A stretch of 64,000 nucleotides of DNA from Pochonia chlamydosporia 170 (GCF_001653235.2 NC_035791.1:434001-498000), one strand, 5' to 3'. Shown: positions 1 through 10,775, counted from the stretch's first letter. Numbers and translations are program-made. The notes: a model not told the origin generated them from the sequence alone.

Positions 1-2
1 CC

Positions 3-395
3 AGAACACACTCCCGATGCCGCAACTGTCGCCGAGATTACATAGACATATCAGCGCACGAACTCGAATGCCATAAATATGCCACAAAAGTTGTTTCTGG
101 TGACTTGATGCTCCTCTGCCCGAATTGCGACAACCCCTGGCCGACTCTCAAGACACTCATTGAACACCTCGGGACCTGCTTGTGTCAGGACTGTGACACT
201 TATCTTCGAGAACCTCTCGGCTTCAAGCTTTTACGTACACGATGCTACTGCACCAAGGAGACGGGTAACTCAAAGCGGTCATGTACCTTGTGTGTGGGAT
301 TGGGAACCGTTTACGAAAAGGTGCAGTGTCGAAGTTCCGTGCACCGCAATGTTTGCAATCAGTACCCTTTGTCTTGGGAGTATGACATTGAATAG
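3..395 (+). CDS. Edge-truncated zinc-finger-like protein (C-terminal part)
   Basis: The frame is open from the left edge of the window and ends at a TAG at 393-395, giving about 130 residues; the true start lies outside. Two similar Cys/His units are visible. The first is C-x2-C-x9-H-x3-C, just before the first internal ATG at 108. The second is C-x2-C-x12-H-x3-C, beginning CPNC at about 117. More CxxC-type pairs follow (CQDC, CYC, CTLC). This spacing suggests zinc coordination by C2HC-type fingers. I do not recognise the family. It could be the tail of a larger finger protein or a decayed copy, since the next 1.8 kb holds no coding signal. Function is unknown; the zinc-binding reading is inference from cysteine spacing. 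Confidence 0.45.
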   Translation, partial: RTHSRCRNCRRDYIDISAHELECHKYATKVVSGDLMLLCPNCDNPWPTLKTLIEHLGTCLCQDCDTYLREPLGFKLLRTRCYCTKETGNSKRSCTLCVGLGTVYEKVQCRSSVHRNVCNQYPLSWEYDIE

Positions 396-2194
396 CCACA
401 CCGCCGGTTTTTTGCCTACGTCAAGGACCTAAGTTATGCAGCTACACATGCTGAGGCAGAACGTATTTCGAGGAAACATTGCGAATGTCTCGCTACAACA
501 TGGTATGTATACTCCGGTTCAACTAAGCACGGAAGGCCTAGTTGCCTGCCAAAGCTGTACACTACCTTAGGTAGGTTGGCGTCGAAATGTATTCAATCAT
601 TATCACCGTCTGTCAAAGCCGCTTGGAGAAAGATCCAGCGTTTACCCCAAGTATACTATTCATTTTGTCATAAATACAACTTCTCCCTGCACCATGGTGC
701 CTATCAAAGCAGGTTTGGCCACGGTCAAGCAGCCGAGCCAATAAAAGTCAACCCGGACCGTATTCTACGGAACCTTCTTCAACGCCTATGTCACTTTCAC
801 ATGCGTCCAAACGGCATCTGCCCCCGTGTTGCTGCCACACGGCATCGTGGACCACTGCAGCGCTATGGTCAGGTCTATTCAAGCTACCGGGCATACTAGA
901 TTACAAAGTCCCATCATGTAGGTTAGCACATGAGATTGTCCCGTTAAGCTTCTATAGTCAACAACTTAGGCCTTAGATACGACGGGCGGAGTTGTCGACA
1001 CCGCCGATCGTGGTTATGGGTTGTTCACCGTCTTGGGATTCAACGCTCCAGGACTTATCGTGTCAGCGGAGGCCTGTCCCGGCCCTTTATGAACATCAAA
1101 TATCAATTCAGAGTGGCGATTGGCTGTGAACTTTGATGCAGTGAGTTGTATTGATGTAAATTGTGTCGATGTTTAAAAAGCCGGGCGCCTCCAAACAAGA
1201 TAATAGGATCCAAACGATTTACCAGAAGGCACACTGAGATCCGTGACCAGTAGACCCGATTCCCACGTCAACGAGGAGTACCCGAAAAACCACGATAAAA
1301 GTAGCTAGTACGTCATAGACAGGTCTGTGAGTCTTGTAGCTTTAGGTTAGTATTCGGAAATCCCATCATGCAGTTGCTGGCCATGAAACAACTACCAACT
1401 GCGTTGCGAGACTGTGCATATGACAATACGTTCACAAAGGATCAAATGCAGGAGAATAGGATCCGGCTGACGAGATGTACCCCGCCAGGTTATTCAGTTT
1501 CAATGTTGTGTTAGTCGCAACTAAATTATGTAGACCCAATCCACGTCCAGCGCAGGATCATCGTATGGAAGGGATTCTAGTCACACATGCATGTTGCGTA
1601 CTGATTCACTGCTAATCTACTGTTAGGATTTGTTTGACCAACACTATTTGAATTATTCGAATTATTGTCAACTCGTTCTTTGTAGCCAGAGTTTAGCCCA
1701 GTGCTCCGAACTCTGATAGGTATAGGCCAACATTAGGTCAGAAGGGCGACTACCTACACACTTTCCAATTTTGACATACATGAGGAAGCTCATATCGTAA
1801 AAGTGAGCAGGCTCAAACCATGAACTTACAATTTACATATAGGAGAGGGTCTTCCCCAAGATTGACCAGTATGCGGCGCAGCACGTGCAAACCATTCGAG
1901 AAGCAGCTAACCCAGTGAAGCAGACAAGCTATCAGCAGGTCAACATCAGGTTGAAGATAGTTACATCCTCGGAGATCTTTCATCGTGGCCATCGCTGCGG
2001 GCCATCAAAGAGGTTCCTTCCTCTACTAATGGACTAATAGGAGGCAACAACCTAATGTAACCCACTAAAAGGTAGTGGGATTTACGAGCTGGGCGTGTAT
2101 ACAACTGACAAAGTTGAGTTTGAAGCAGATTCCACGCCCTCATAGCGGTAAGAATACGACAATCTTGTCGTGGATAATATACGTCCCCCAAAGA
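396..2194. other. Intergenic stretch without a recognisable gene
   Basis: About 1.8 kb with only short uninformative reading frames on both strands. I see no RNA gene, no repeat array and no family-like protein segment. Confidence 0.6.
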
Positions 2195-2195
2195 C

Positions 2196-2203
2196 TATAT
2201 AAG
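2196..2203 (+). promoter_or_regulatory. TATA box candidate
   Basis: TATATAAG is followed by a pyrimidine-rich stretch (2206-2230) typical of fungal core promoters, about 40 nt before the cysteine-containing reading frame at 2241. It suggests that a promoter once served, or still serves, that frame. Confidence 0.45.
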
Positions 2204-2240
2204 TTCTGGTCTTTCTCCTCTACCCTCTCATCCAGATTAC

Positions 2241-2621
2241 TTGGTACAGCCGACTGCATTCCTTACTCATCCAATCTTCAAAAAGAAGAATTCAACATCA
2301 CTGCCCGAGCACACGGAACAACCTGGTTCACAGGTGACGGATACTACCGCACAAACTGCACAGGGAAACAAATACTGGTCTTATGAGATTTCTGAGGGCA
2401 GCCACTATGCCTCTCTCAAGCACAATCAGGAAATCGGGTCTGTGTGGATTCATAACTATGGCCAATGCGGACACAATGATGTGATGGTTGCCAAGTTCTC
2501 TGATAGTGAGTGCAAGCAACTTACGGGGCTTCACCTGAGCAATCGAGGGGACTGCGTGCGCTTGGGAAATGATGGCTGGGGTTCTTATAGCGTCTCGCTC
2601 GCTTGCCGGGGCACGTACTAA
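2241..2621 (+). pseudogene. Start-less remnant of a small secreted-type cysteine protein
   Basis: An open frame of about 126 codons ends at TAA 2619-2621. Its C-terminal half looks coding: GSVWIHNYGQCGHND, then DSECKQLTGLHLSNRGDC and WGSYSVSLAC, with four cysteines spaced as in small compact extracellular domains. The frame opens at TTG and its only ATG is deep inside (within NDVMVAKF). No signal peptide is visible, and I found no upstream exon that would supply one. A TATA box and pyrimidine stretch sit immediately upstream. I infer that the start and secretion signal were lost, or lie in an exon I cannot see. I do not recognise the family and assign no function. Confidence 0.35.
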
Positions 2622-3081
2622 TGTTTTTATCAAATTGAAGTTTGAACTAGGGCTGCTTGCTCAGGGATCGGACCGTTGGGGTGTTTAGTGAGTCGTGTTA
2701 GTGTCAAAGGCTTTCATGGTGGGCAGCGGCTCAGTAGCGGCAACCAAGGATGTAGTCCCGATGGCTGTTATGTTGTAGGAAGGCAGAATGGACCAATTGT
2801 CATGATTAAAACTAAACATCACCATTATACGTGCGAATTTCAGTTGAGAAGCTTTCGTCATTTGACTGCTTGATTCTAGCTCGATGTGGCGAGATCATGA
2901 CTCAACAATTCCATCGTGAATCTGATGCTTGTCGGCAAACGCTCCCCAAAGCTCAAAAACTCTACCAAAACATGGTTATAATCCCAATTCTACCACCGCC
3001 CAAGTCCCACAAGCTTCTTACACACCACATCATAAATTAACATCAATTTATACCATGGGCCATCTGAACCCTTTTCGGCAC
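2622..3081. other. Convergent intergenic region
   Basis: About 460 nt between the remnant above and the stop codon of the MFS gene. It probably holds 3' untranslated sequence of the MFS gene; no coding or repeat signal was seen. Confidence 0.5.
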
Positions 3082-4899
3082 CTAGTACGAATATCGAAAC
3101 TCGGCGTTCTGGAGATCCGTCTTGTCTCCGAAAGCGTGCGCGTGTATGTTTTCGCCGACGAGGGCTGCGTCTCGCGCGGCGTTTCTCCTGACTATCAAAA
3201 ACCGCATGACAAGCAGAATAAGAATCAAGGCTACATAGAGCCCAATATGGATGTACAGAGTGTTGAAGTATCTCGGCGCCCATTTGGCCTGGAACAGTTG
3301 AGGGCCAATGGCATTTCCTCCAGCCCAAGCGACGACTAAATATATGTCAGCAAAGTTCATCCCTTAGCTCCCCTTCGTTTTTATTTTCCTCGATTCTTGC
3401 TTTATTTTTCATCCCTCTTTTTTAACACCTGCAAATCACTTACAGAACAAAGCATATACGATGGACCGCTTGGTATGTCCTGCGACGTTGCGTGAAAGCA
3501 GAGAGTACATGGCAGGGTTGAGTGCCTGAATACACTGCATAAAGTAGTAGCAGACGAGGAGGCCTCCACGGGTCTGATTATTGGGGGCTACCGTGATAAG
3601 GACGATGGAGCCGACCATGTTGACGATTACGTAGGAAATGATGCAGTAGATGGTTTGACCGGTCTTGGTGACCAGCCAGCCAATGAGGAGGTATAGGAAG
3701 ATTGTGAATACAGCCAGAGGAATGCCCAGTAGCTGAGCTGTTGCGGCGTCGAATCCGAATGCCTGATTGATAAGCAGGGCGTTGAAGGTGTAGAGGCCGC
3801 CATTGACCATGGTCTGGACGAGAATCATGGCGACGAGAAGCCAGGCGAGGGGGTCATGGAAAACTTCTCTAAGTTGATCAGATTTCCAATGCTTGGCTTG
3901 AATACCCTGGTCATTCTCGCGGACTCTTTCGACAAATTTGATCTTTTCTTGCTCTGTAGCCCAGCGGGCTTTGGTGGGGGAGTCTGGGAGGAAGACCAAG
4001 ATGATGACTATAAAAGAGTCAATTCTAAACTGGGTCATCAGATGGTTAGTTTAGGCATTTTGACTCACTGCTGGAACTTAGTGAGAGTAGCCCCACGAGA
4101 ATATGAAGCCACTGCCAGCCGTGAAGGCCATGACTGCGCCCGACTCTGATGAAGGCATATCCCATAAGAGAAGAGAATCCCTGGGCAGCCCCAAATGCTG
4201 CTTGCCAAATGGTGGTGACCATGGCCTGCTCTTTCTTGCGGTACCACTGAACAGTGATGGCCAGGAGACAAGGGGCGAAAGCTGACTCGAAGAAACCGAG
4301 CAGGAAGCGAATAGCCCATACACCGGGGATGTTTTTGGTAAACGCGAGACCAAAAACGAGCTGTCAACAGGCGAAGCATTAGCTTAATTCACATCCTCAT
4401 TTGCAGGCAATGCGCTCGTCACTCACCGCAGTCCACATCAGCATGGATACACCAAGCACTTTCGCCACGGGAAGTCGTCGATTCAGCTGGTTCACCACCG
4501 GCTCGCCGACAATGACACCAGCCCACAGAAAGGTGGAAGTCAGGGCATAGTCCTGGCCGACGGCGCCAACATCTTTCTGCCAGCCCATGATGGACGAAGT
4601 ACCCAGTGTGCCCTTGTCCAGCGACTGAGTTATGTACGCGATACACATGACTGGAAGGAGTCTGTCCGGCGTCAACATGTAGCCGCTACGATACAGAAAG
4701 GAGTGGTTGCTTACCGCCAGTGAATCTTTTTCAACAATCGCGCGTTTTCTGTCGAGTCGAGCTGGAGCGTCGGGTCGACATACCCAGATACCATTGAGTC
4801 CTCAACATGAGCGTCCATAGCCGTCGTCTTCTCTACATCATTTTGAGAGTGACAGCGGTGCGGCTCGGCACTGGTGTGCACATCTTTGCGGTCTGACAT
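3082..4899 (-). CDS. MFS permease, Dal5/anion:cation symporter family
   Basis: Five exons (4899-4715, 4661-4427, 4360-4069, 4007-3444, 3335-3082) join in frame into 509 residues, the usual size of the allantoate-permease branch of fungal MFS (TC 2.A.1.14). The short cytosolic N-terminus leads into KKIHWR/LLPVMCI, then LDKGTLG, the family hallmark after the first helix. WAIRFLLGFFESAFAP and LHGWQWLHI follow, and FLPDSP sits in the central loop. The second half carries YALFF-VAWAGGNAIGPQLF. It should import a carboxylate, amide or vitamin-like anion at the plasma membrane; the substrate cannot be read from sequence. It is transcribed in the same direction as the nucleoside hydrolase, 502 nt upstream, and both lie beside a divergent Zn2Cys6 gene, suggesting a shared nitrogen or nucleoside-salvage task (inference). 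Introns are 53, 66, 61 and 108 nt. Confidence 0.93.
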
Positions 4900-5104
4900 G
4901 CTGTCGCGACGATTGCGTCTGGGGAAGTGATAAGGTTAGAATGTCAAGAAGCGGGTGCAACTTGTGACACCATTGTCAGAGCTCCATCAGCATTGGGAGC
5001 TGCAGGTGCACTGGCAATAATATATTGTAGTAATTGTCGGTACGGAGATGGAAGCCCGGACGGCGTCGGTTGAGATTGACCGGACAAAATCCCGACATTT
5101 GCTT

Positions 5105-5117
5105 TCCGGTTACCGGA
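5105..5117. promoter_or_regulatory. CGG-N3-CCG palindrome, Zn2Cys6-type site candidate
   Basis: TCCGGT-T-ACCGGA is a perfect 13-bp palindrome containing CGG-TTA-CCG, an inverted triplet pair of the kind bound by Zn2Cys6 dimers. It lies about 210 nt upstream of the MFS start. It could be the target of the regulator encoded at 7378-9825; that link is inference. Confidence 0.35.
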
Positions 5118-5193
5118 GATCCATCCGACTTTAATTTGTGGGGACAAAACGGAAGCCATCTTTCATGGCTTCAATGTTGGAAATGGAATGGCC

Positions 5194-5234
5194 CACGTGT
5201 TGAATTTGACTATGCTAGAATGTATAACCACGTG
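5194..5234. promoter_or_regulatory. Paired CACGTG boxes in the MFS promoter
   Basis: CACGTG occurs at 5194-5199 and 5229-5234, 35 nt apart, about 300-335 nt upstream of the MFS start. Another copy sits at 7241-7246 in front of the divergent regulator. CACGTG is the core of fungal bHLH sites (Cbf1/Pho4 type). Two copies this close suggest function, but this is not proof. Confidence 0.3.
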
Positions 5235-5401
5235 CCTAGCCGGAGCAACGGGAGCGTTTTTAAAATTCAGGTTTAGAACGCAATTACTTCTAATGGGGTT
5301 CAGTGTTGGCGCCAGCAAGTTGTACAAATGAAGTCTATTAATGCTTCCTCCGCCCACTCAAGATGAGACAAACAAGCCGACTCACCCCCAAATCATCATT
5401 A

Positions 5402-6364
5402 CTACACCGTCCGCAACAGACCGAAAAAGTGATTTTCAAACTCGCCCGTATTAATGTCCGCAGCAACACGACAGTTCGGCTCCGGCGGCATTGGCCCTTC
5501 CAAGAGATCCGTAATCATCACCCCCCTCGCCTCACCCTCACCAGTAATAACTGAAGCAAAAACATCTCTGTATTTGCAAATATCAGGCCTAGAAACAATA
5601 GCCACAGCTAAAGCATCATGAATAGGGCATGAGTCAGGCGTGGGCCGACCTGGATAGCGAGCAGCCTGGCCATCGATATAAGCACCTGCAGTCTTCCCAG
5701 CAAACGCTACGAATTCCGAAGGCGATGCTGCGAGATCTGCTGCCTGTTGCTTGCTCAAGCGGACTCGTAAGGTGCAGTCTAAACCAACCCATCGTTGAGG
5801 AATGCCAGAACGCAGGACGGCTTGGGCCGCTTCAGGGTCGGTAAAGACATTCGTTTCTCCAGGTTTCTCCCGCGAACCTGTAGAACCAAAGAAGCTCCCT
5901 CCCATGATGACGAGCTCTTTAATTTCTGTGACTATCCGTGGTTCAAGGATCAACGCCAAGGCGATATTCGTCAGAGGTCCGATGGCCACCACTGTGATTT
6001 GACCCGGGTTCGCCAAGATGTGTTGGATAATTGCCATGGGAGCATAGGCAGGAGAAGAACAAAGTGACTGAGATGAATCCTTCAGGTTGAGCACATGAGG
6101 AGCGGGAGTGCGTTTCTGATTTGGTCGTAACAGAGCAGTGGCGGCGCCGCGAACGATTGGGGTCTCTTGGATTCCAAGCTGCTTTGCGACAAGGCTGGTG
6201 AGAATGGTGGCGCTTTCAACGTCGGTATTCCCGTTGACAGTTGTGATCATATCTAGGCTTATATTTGGGTCCGCATGGGCCAAAGCAAGGGCGAAACCAT
6301 CATCGATGTTGGCACCATCGCCCATGGCCAAGTCTGTGTCGAGTATGATCCGATGTACTACCAT
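5402..6364 (-). CDS. Inosine-uridine-preferring nucleoside hydrolase
   Basis: An intronless 320-residue protein of the normal length for the nucleoside hydrolase fold, which splits the N-glycosidic bond of ribonucleosides to free base and ribose using a bound calcium. The N-terminal metal site is readable as IILDTD then NIDDGFALALAH (Asp9, Asp11, Asp21, Asp22). TTVNGN (about 42-46), VAIGPLTNIA (127-135), ETNVFTDPEAA (170-180) and the late CPIHDALAVA with His249-Asp250 all match family positions. The two halves of the aspartate motif are separated by a glycine-rich insertion (MGDGAN), unlike the compact DTDPGxDD of classical enzymes but compatible with a fungal subgroup. No signal peptide, so it is probably cytosolic. 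Its neighbours are an MFS permease on the same strand and a divergent Zn2Cys6 regulator, which suggests salvage of an imported nucleoside or related compound. Confidence 0.93.
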   Translation of the reverse strand: MVVHRIILDTDLAMGDGANIDDGFALALAHADPNISLDMITTVNGNTDVESATILTSLVAKQLGIQETPIVRGAATALLRPNQKRTPAPHVLNLKDSSQSLCSSPAYAPMAIIQHILANPGQITVVAIGPLTNIALALILEPRIVTEIKELVIMGGSFFGSTGSREKPGETNVFTDPEAAQAVLRSGIPQRWVGLDCTLRVRLSKQQAADLAASPSEFVAFAGKTAGAYIDGQAARYPGRPTPDSCPIHDALAVAIVSRPDICKYRDVFASVITGEGEARGVMITDLLEGPMPPEPNCRVAADINTGEFENHFFGLLRTV

Positions 6365-7377
6365 TTCGACGAAGCATGCAACCAGGTGTTTAGGAATGAA
6401 GAAGGTTGCATCGGAGATTCAAAAATTGCATCACTGTACTAAATTCACAGTAGGATATGTCAGGTTGAATGACGCAGCGGATGTTCCTGCGGCAGGAACT
6501 GGCATCGGGAATTTTGCCGACGATATGAAAGGCTTCTGTGAATTCGATACAGGCACACAGGCACTAGTTGATGTCCTGTCAAGGTATTACCCCACAATGT
6601 TGCAAAGTCAAGGTGCATTCCGAACGCTAGTCGGGAAATCTGCTCCAGAAACCGGGACAAAAATAGGGGTCTTACGAGATTGCGAGTCTGACAAGAACCA
6701 CGAGAACGAGAAGCAGCCTCTCATTGGACCTTTTGAGATGACACCAAAGTTCACTGTCAATTGATTCAATTAGTAACACTTGTATTGGATGTTTTTCCCT
6801 TTTCCCTTTTCCACTCTTCAATGACGTGCGGGGTGAGGCGCAGAAAACGCACCGAGTCAGGCACGCCGTGGATGACAGACCATAGCCGTCAATAGTATTC
6901 ACATCAAATAGTATCTTCTAGTCAAGTGTACTTCTGTGATGCTTCCATCAATGGGCGCAGCATACACAGTTGAGAGTAGCGTTTGTTGACCTGTTAAGTC
7001 GACATACCACATCCATTCGGTGTTGACTTTTAGTCAATCATCGGTCCAGTTTGTGTGAGTATCAAAGTATTGCTTTAGCTACTGGCCCGCTGTACCTTGA
7101 GCCTTGAAAGGCCAGCCCACAAGACATGGCGTTGCGATGGACCAAAAAAAGAGGCTTGACTTTAAAACCACCAACCAAAGTCTCGAGACTCAAGACTCCA
7201 GACTTCACAACTCCACACCAATCTGCCACCGTAATCCCGTCACGTGGAGTGACATACTTGACCGTTCCCCTTTGGCCCGGAAGGGAGTAAGATGCAGACG
7301 CGTCTGGTGACATCCCTCAATTCCATTTTGACAGATTCACTTCGTCTACTCCGTCCTTCCCCAGGATTAGACTGGTG
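6365..7377. other. Divergent promoter region: hydrolase / Zn2Cys6 regulator
   Basis: 1.0 kb between divergent starts, without a coding frame. It contains a 15-bp perfect palindrome TTGACT-TTT-AGTCAA at 7023-7037, a related imperfect copy (GTTGAC..GTCGAC) about 30 nt to its left, and a CACGTG box at 7241-7246. Any of these may be regulatory; none is proven. Confidence 0.4.
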
Positions 7378-9825
7378 ATGGACACCATGTCCGACTCTGC
7401 AGCACCCTTCCCCCCGTCATATTCTCCTCGCGCTTGCAAACGGTGCTCCATCCATAAGAAGAAGGCAGGTCGCCCAAGAAGCTCCTCTACATTATCTGTT
7501 CTCATGTCTCGAAGTGCGACCGACTCATCCCCCGTTGTACAGGATGCGTTTTGGCATCCGTACCTTGCGAGGCATCAGTGAAGAGCGCGGATCGTCGCCT
7601 CGTGCGGTATGTACAGGAAACTCATGTGTTGATTCCTGATACGGAGACTGAGCCATCCATAGACAGGTCAAGGAACTGAGAGATGAAAACGCAGACTTGA
7701 AGAGACAAATCGCCAGTCTTCAGAGGGAGTTGGGATTGCAACACGGGACGGGTGAAAGTGAAGGATACACTCGCACCTTCGTCGGGGCTTCCGGGGGCTC
7801 ATCACTGACTTCCACTTCATCATGCGTGTTGCCTCTGCCACCGCTGTTTACAACTAACCATTACCCAATTCTCTCCCGGCATTCACGTTTACAGGCCCTA
7901 TCAAGCCTTGTTTTTACAAGTTTCGGACTCCAGACCTACGACCCCGCCGATGAGCTCGATGATCAGGATCAGGACCTGGACCAGGATGAGACGCCCTCGA
8001 CCAGACCGACAAACCGGCTAGCTGGCCATGAAGTATTCACGACGACCAATTTCGAAGCCATACCAAGCTTGGAAGAAACCTGCGGCATCATAAGGTCACT
8101 CCTCGAATCGGCTAAACATGGTCCTAGCAATCTGGACAAGATCATTGAACAGACACAGCTTGAGGAAGATTGTCGCTTGGTGTATGGTCCCAACGGGCTC
8201 CTGGCTCCTGAGTTTGCGAAAAATCGATTTCGATGCTTCATCACAGTGTACCTGGCAATGTGCATGACCGCGGCCGTCAATGGTGAAGACATCACAGCAG
8301 ATGCTCGTGCAATGGCCTGTCGCTCTGTTGGCATGAGAGAGCTGCCGTCGGTGATATCAAGGGAGGACCTGGTGAGTTGCATTGCTTCTCAAGTACATCC
8401 CCTATCGATCTTTGTAACACGCTCCATGTAGGTCTGTGTTGAGGCCTTGACGCTTCTCTGCGAACTGGCCATCCACGAGCCCAACGGCTCAAGCCTGTGG
8501 CAGTTGGTTGGCTTGACCGGACGGACCGCCGTTGCCATCAATCTTCATCGCCGCGATGATATCTACATGCCAACGACATATCCTTCTTGGCCTGCTTGCG
8601 ACGAGGATCTTTCCGTAGTATCTGCGCGAAATCGACGACGTAAAGACTTATTTTGGGCGTTTTACAGCCTAGATAGGCTGACCATGTTCACGCTGAACCG
8701 CCCAGCGTCTATCAAAGACGAGGACATTGACGTTGATGTGAGCATCGCAGCATATTCTCCTGACTCGCCTTTCACTATACTCACTGTTTCCAGTTACCCC
8801 CATTGACTATGTGGCCGGAGGGTAAATATGCCACTGCTTCAAGCGAGGCACTTTGGGTTCATCACCTCCAAGCCAGGAGACTCTACGGCCAGATCCAAGG
8901 CTCGCTATATGCGGCGTCGAAGTCAGGTGAACGCGATTCAGCCTCTCAACCAGAGGAAATAGTAGCTCGATATGTTCATCAAGTGCAGCAATGGTACATG
9001 TGGAGTAGATTCAATGCCACTGTTGTGCCGTTCTCAGACGACAGCGTCAAGAGACATGTAGGTCATCCTTCTTCTCCGTCATTCGATCCGTAAGACCGTA
9101 TAGCTAAACCCAGGCAGTTACTCGACGACATACAATACCACCAAATAATGATGGCTCTTCATCAGCCTTCGCCGCTCATTCCCAGAGTTTCATCCACTTT
9201 CATAGCCACGCTCAAGAGATCGGCCAGCCTTTCTGTCAACCTCTTCCACCATTCAGCCTCAAGGAAACAACTCAACGTGCACTGGGTCAACTTGTATCAC
9301 TTCTTCACCTCGTGCGCTATACTCATCTACTGCTTTCGCGAACACCAGATTCGACCTGATCTTGTAGCCGTACCGGATGATGAAGTGGCAGAGGCGGTGG
9401 CTCGATGTCAACAGACACTGCACCTGTTTCGGGGAGCCAGTACATTCCTTGTTGAGCGATATGGGGCGATTCTTTCCAGGATCATTCAAGCTTTCGAGTT
9501 ACAGAAGCAGCAGCAGCCAGAAAATCCCACAGAAGAAACCAGGTCGCCGTCTGATGACATTGAGCCACCCACTGGTCAATCTCAACCTGATTCGGGCCAA
9601 GGCTCGGCGTTTGATATCGACATGATAATGAATGGCCTTCTTCGGGAAGGACAGTTTCCAAATATAACATCCTCGCCGACCTTTGCTGAGCAAGGCATGT
9701 CGAGCGAGCTGGCGAGCTTTATGCTTCCCGATGCGTGGACAGCTGCGCCAAGTCACCACCCAAAGAACTCGAGCATGGAAGCACAACCACAGAGCGACAT
9801 TGATGGAAACATTGGATCAGTGTAG
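7378..9825 (+). CDS. Zn2Cys6 transcription factor with fungal-specific TF domain
   Basis: Six exons (7378-7464, 7515-7606, 7663-8371, 8432-8737, 8794-9057, 9118-9825) give 721 residues. The zinc cluster is recovered only if the first intron is removed as a GC-AG intron (7465-7514). ACKRCSIHKKK then joins CDRLIPRCTGC, giving C-x2-C-x6-C-x6-C-x2-C-x6-C. A linker and short coiled coil follow (QVKELRDENADLKRQIASL). The middle region carries family marks: the helix around CVEALTLLCELAI, GRTAVAINLHRRDD, FWAFYSLDRLTMFTLNRPASI and DEDIDVDLPP. The tail is Gln/Pro/Ser-rich. It is a nuclear DNA-binding regulator, divergent from the nucleoside hydrolase and MFS pair, which are its most likely targets (inference). 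The other introns are normal GT-AG, 56-60 nt. Start at ATG 7378; an in-frame ATG at 7387 is possible. Confidence 0.9.
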
Positions 9826-10511
9826 TGACATTACCTACTGGACTTTACTGCCTCACCAGGATCTAGGCATATGAGGGGGCTGGGTGTATTGCTGGGAAGT
9901 GCATGCAGCAGGACGATCATCAAATATGTTCCTCAGAGTCCTCGCACCAGTCTGACAATATCTTGAATCCATACCTTCCCATGCACTGGCATTCCTTATT
10001 TGTTAGTCCGCCCGTTGACTCTATTCAGCGGCCAGCATCTTTCTCAAGTGATGCGATACTTTGCAAAGTATCATGTCTCCGAGTCCAGAAGCATACACGC
10101 TTAGACATGGAGGACGAACGTCGTAAAATATGGTTTCTAAGCCTAGGACTATTTTTAACTTGGACTAGCGTACCGTCCTTATGTCAATGTCATGGTCCTG
10201 ACAATATTGATGAGACGCTGGTGGCAGCCCTCCAGCTTTACCTCGGCCGCGTCAACGGGCATGATTGCAACTACTCCAAGAGCAATGACTAGCAGTGGCA
10301 CAATGCTGATTTCCATCAATATATTCTCCTTTTGACACCTGTCATATACCCAATACTACTGAAGTGCGCTGCTTGCATCGTCTCAAACGCCTGCAATTTC
10401 CTCGAGATGCAGCTTGATATCTTCGGCCGCAATACAGCAAAGAAAGGTTCAAGAGATTCGTCGTCCGTGTCGAATAAGTCATCGCTGCACTTCTCGGTGC
10501 ATTTTTCTAAC
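9826..10511. other. Intergenic region
   Basis: About 690 nt after the regulator. Only short reading frames without family character; probably 3' UTR and spacer. Confidence 0.5.
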
Positions 10512-10775
10512 TCATACATTTTCCCGCCTCATTTGAACAAAGCCCGCAATAGCGAAAAACAGAAACAAGACGCACACTGGCGTCATGAGCGCGGCGGCGT
10601 ACTGTCGCTGCATCTCGGGCGGCTCACCACTCCAGTCCCTTGCCCATTTCGGTGTATGGATAACTTCTCCCTGTACTAGATAGACGACGATGAAGATGGA
10701 GATGACGATTGCCGCGAATATAAACCGCCAAATATTAAGAAGCACTTCCCTGGTAGAGTTGGAAAGTCGTGGCAT
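10512..10775 (-). CDS. Small hypothetical two-helix membrane protein
   Basis: ATG at 10775 to TGA at 10512 gives 87 residues. Two hydrophobic stretches look like membrane helices: IFAAIVISIFIVVYLV (about 19-34) and PVCVLFLFFAIAGFV (about 66-80). They are separated by a polar loop (TPKWARDWSGEPPEMQRQY), and the tail is basic (QMRREN). Codon use in the loop looks coding. I do not recognise a family. It could be a genuine small membrane protein or the last exon of a larger gene whose upstream exons I could not join. Confidence 0.4.
   Translation of the reverse strand: MPRLSNSTREVLLNIWRFIFAAIVISIFIVVYLVQGEVIHTPKWARDWSGEPPEMQRQYAAALMTPVCVLFLFFAIAGFVQMRRENV

Larger units (their letters stand above)
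4900..5401. other. Promoter region of the MFS gene
   Basis: 502 nt between the nucleoside hydrolase stop and the MFS start. It holds two CACGTG boxes and a TCCGGT-T-ACCGGA palindrome, listed separately. No reading frame of note. Confidence 0.55.

Noticed and set aside
4662..4714. Alternative acceptor giving a 29-nt intron and an extra GYMLTPDR segment in the MFS protein
   Set aside because: Too short for a spliceosomal intron; the 53-nt version joins KKIHWR directly to LLPVMCI as in the family.
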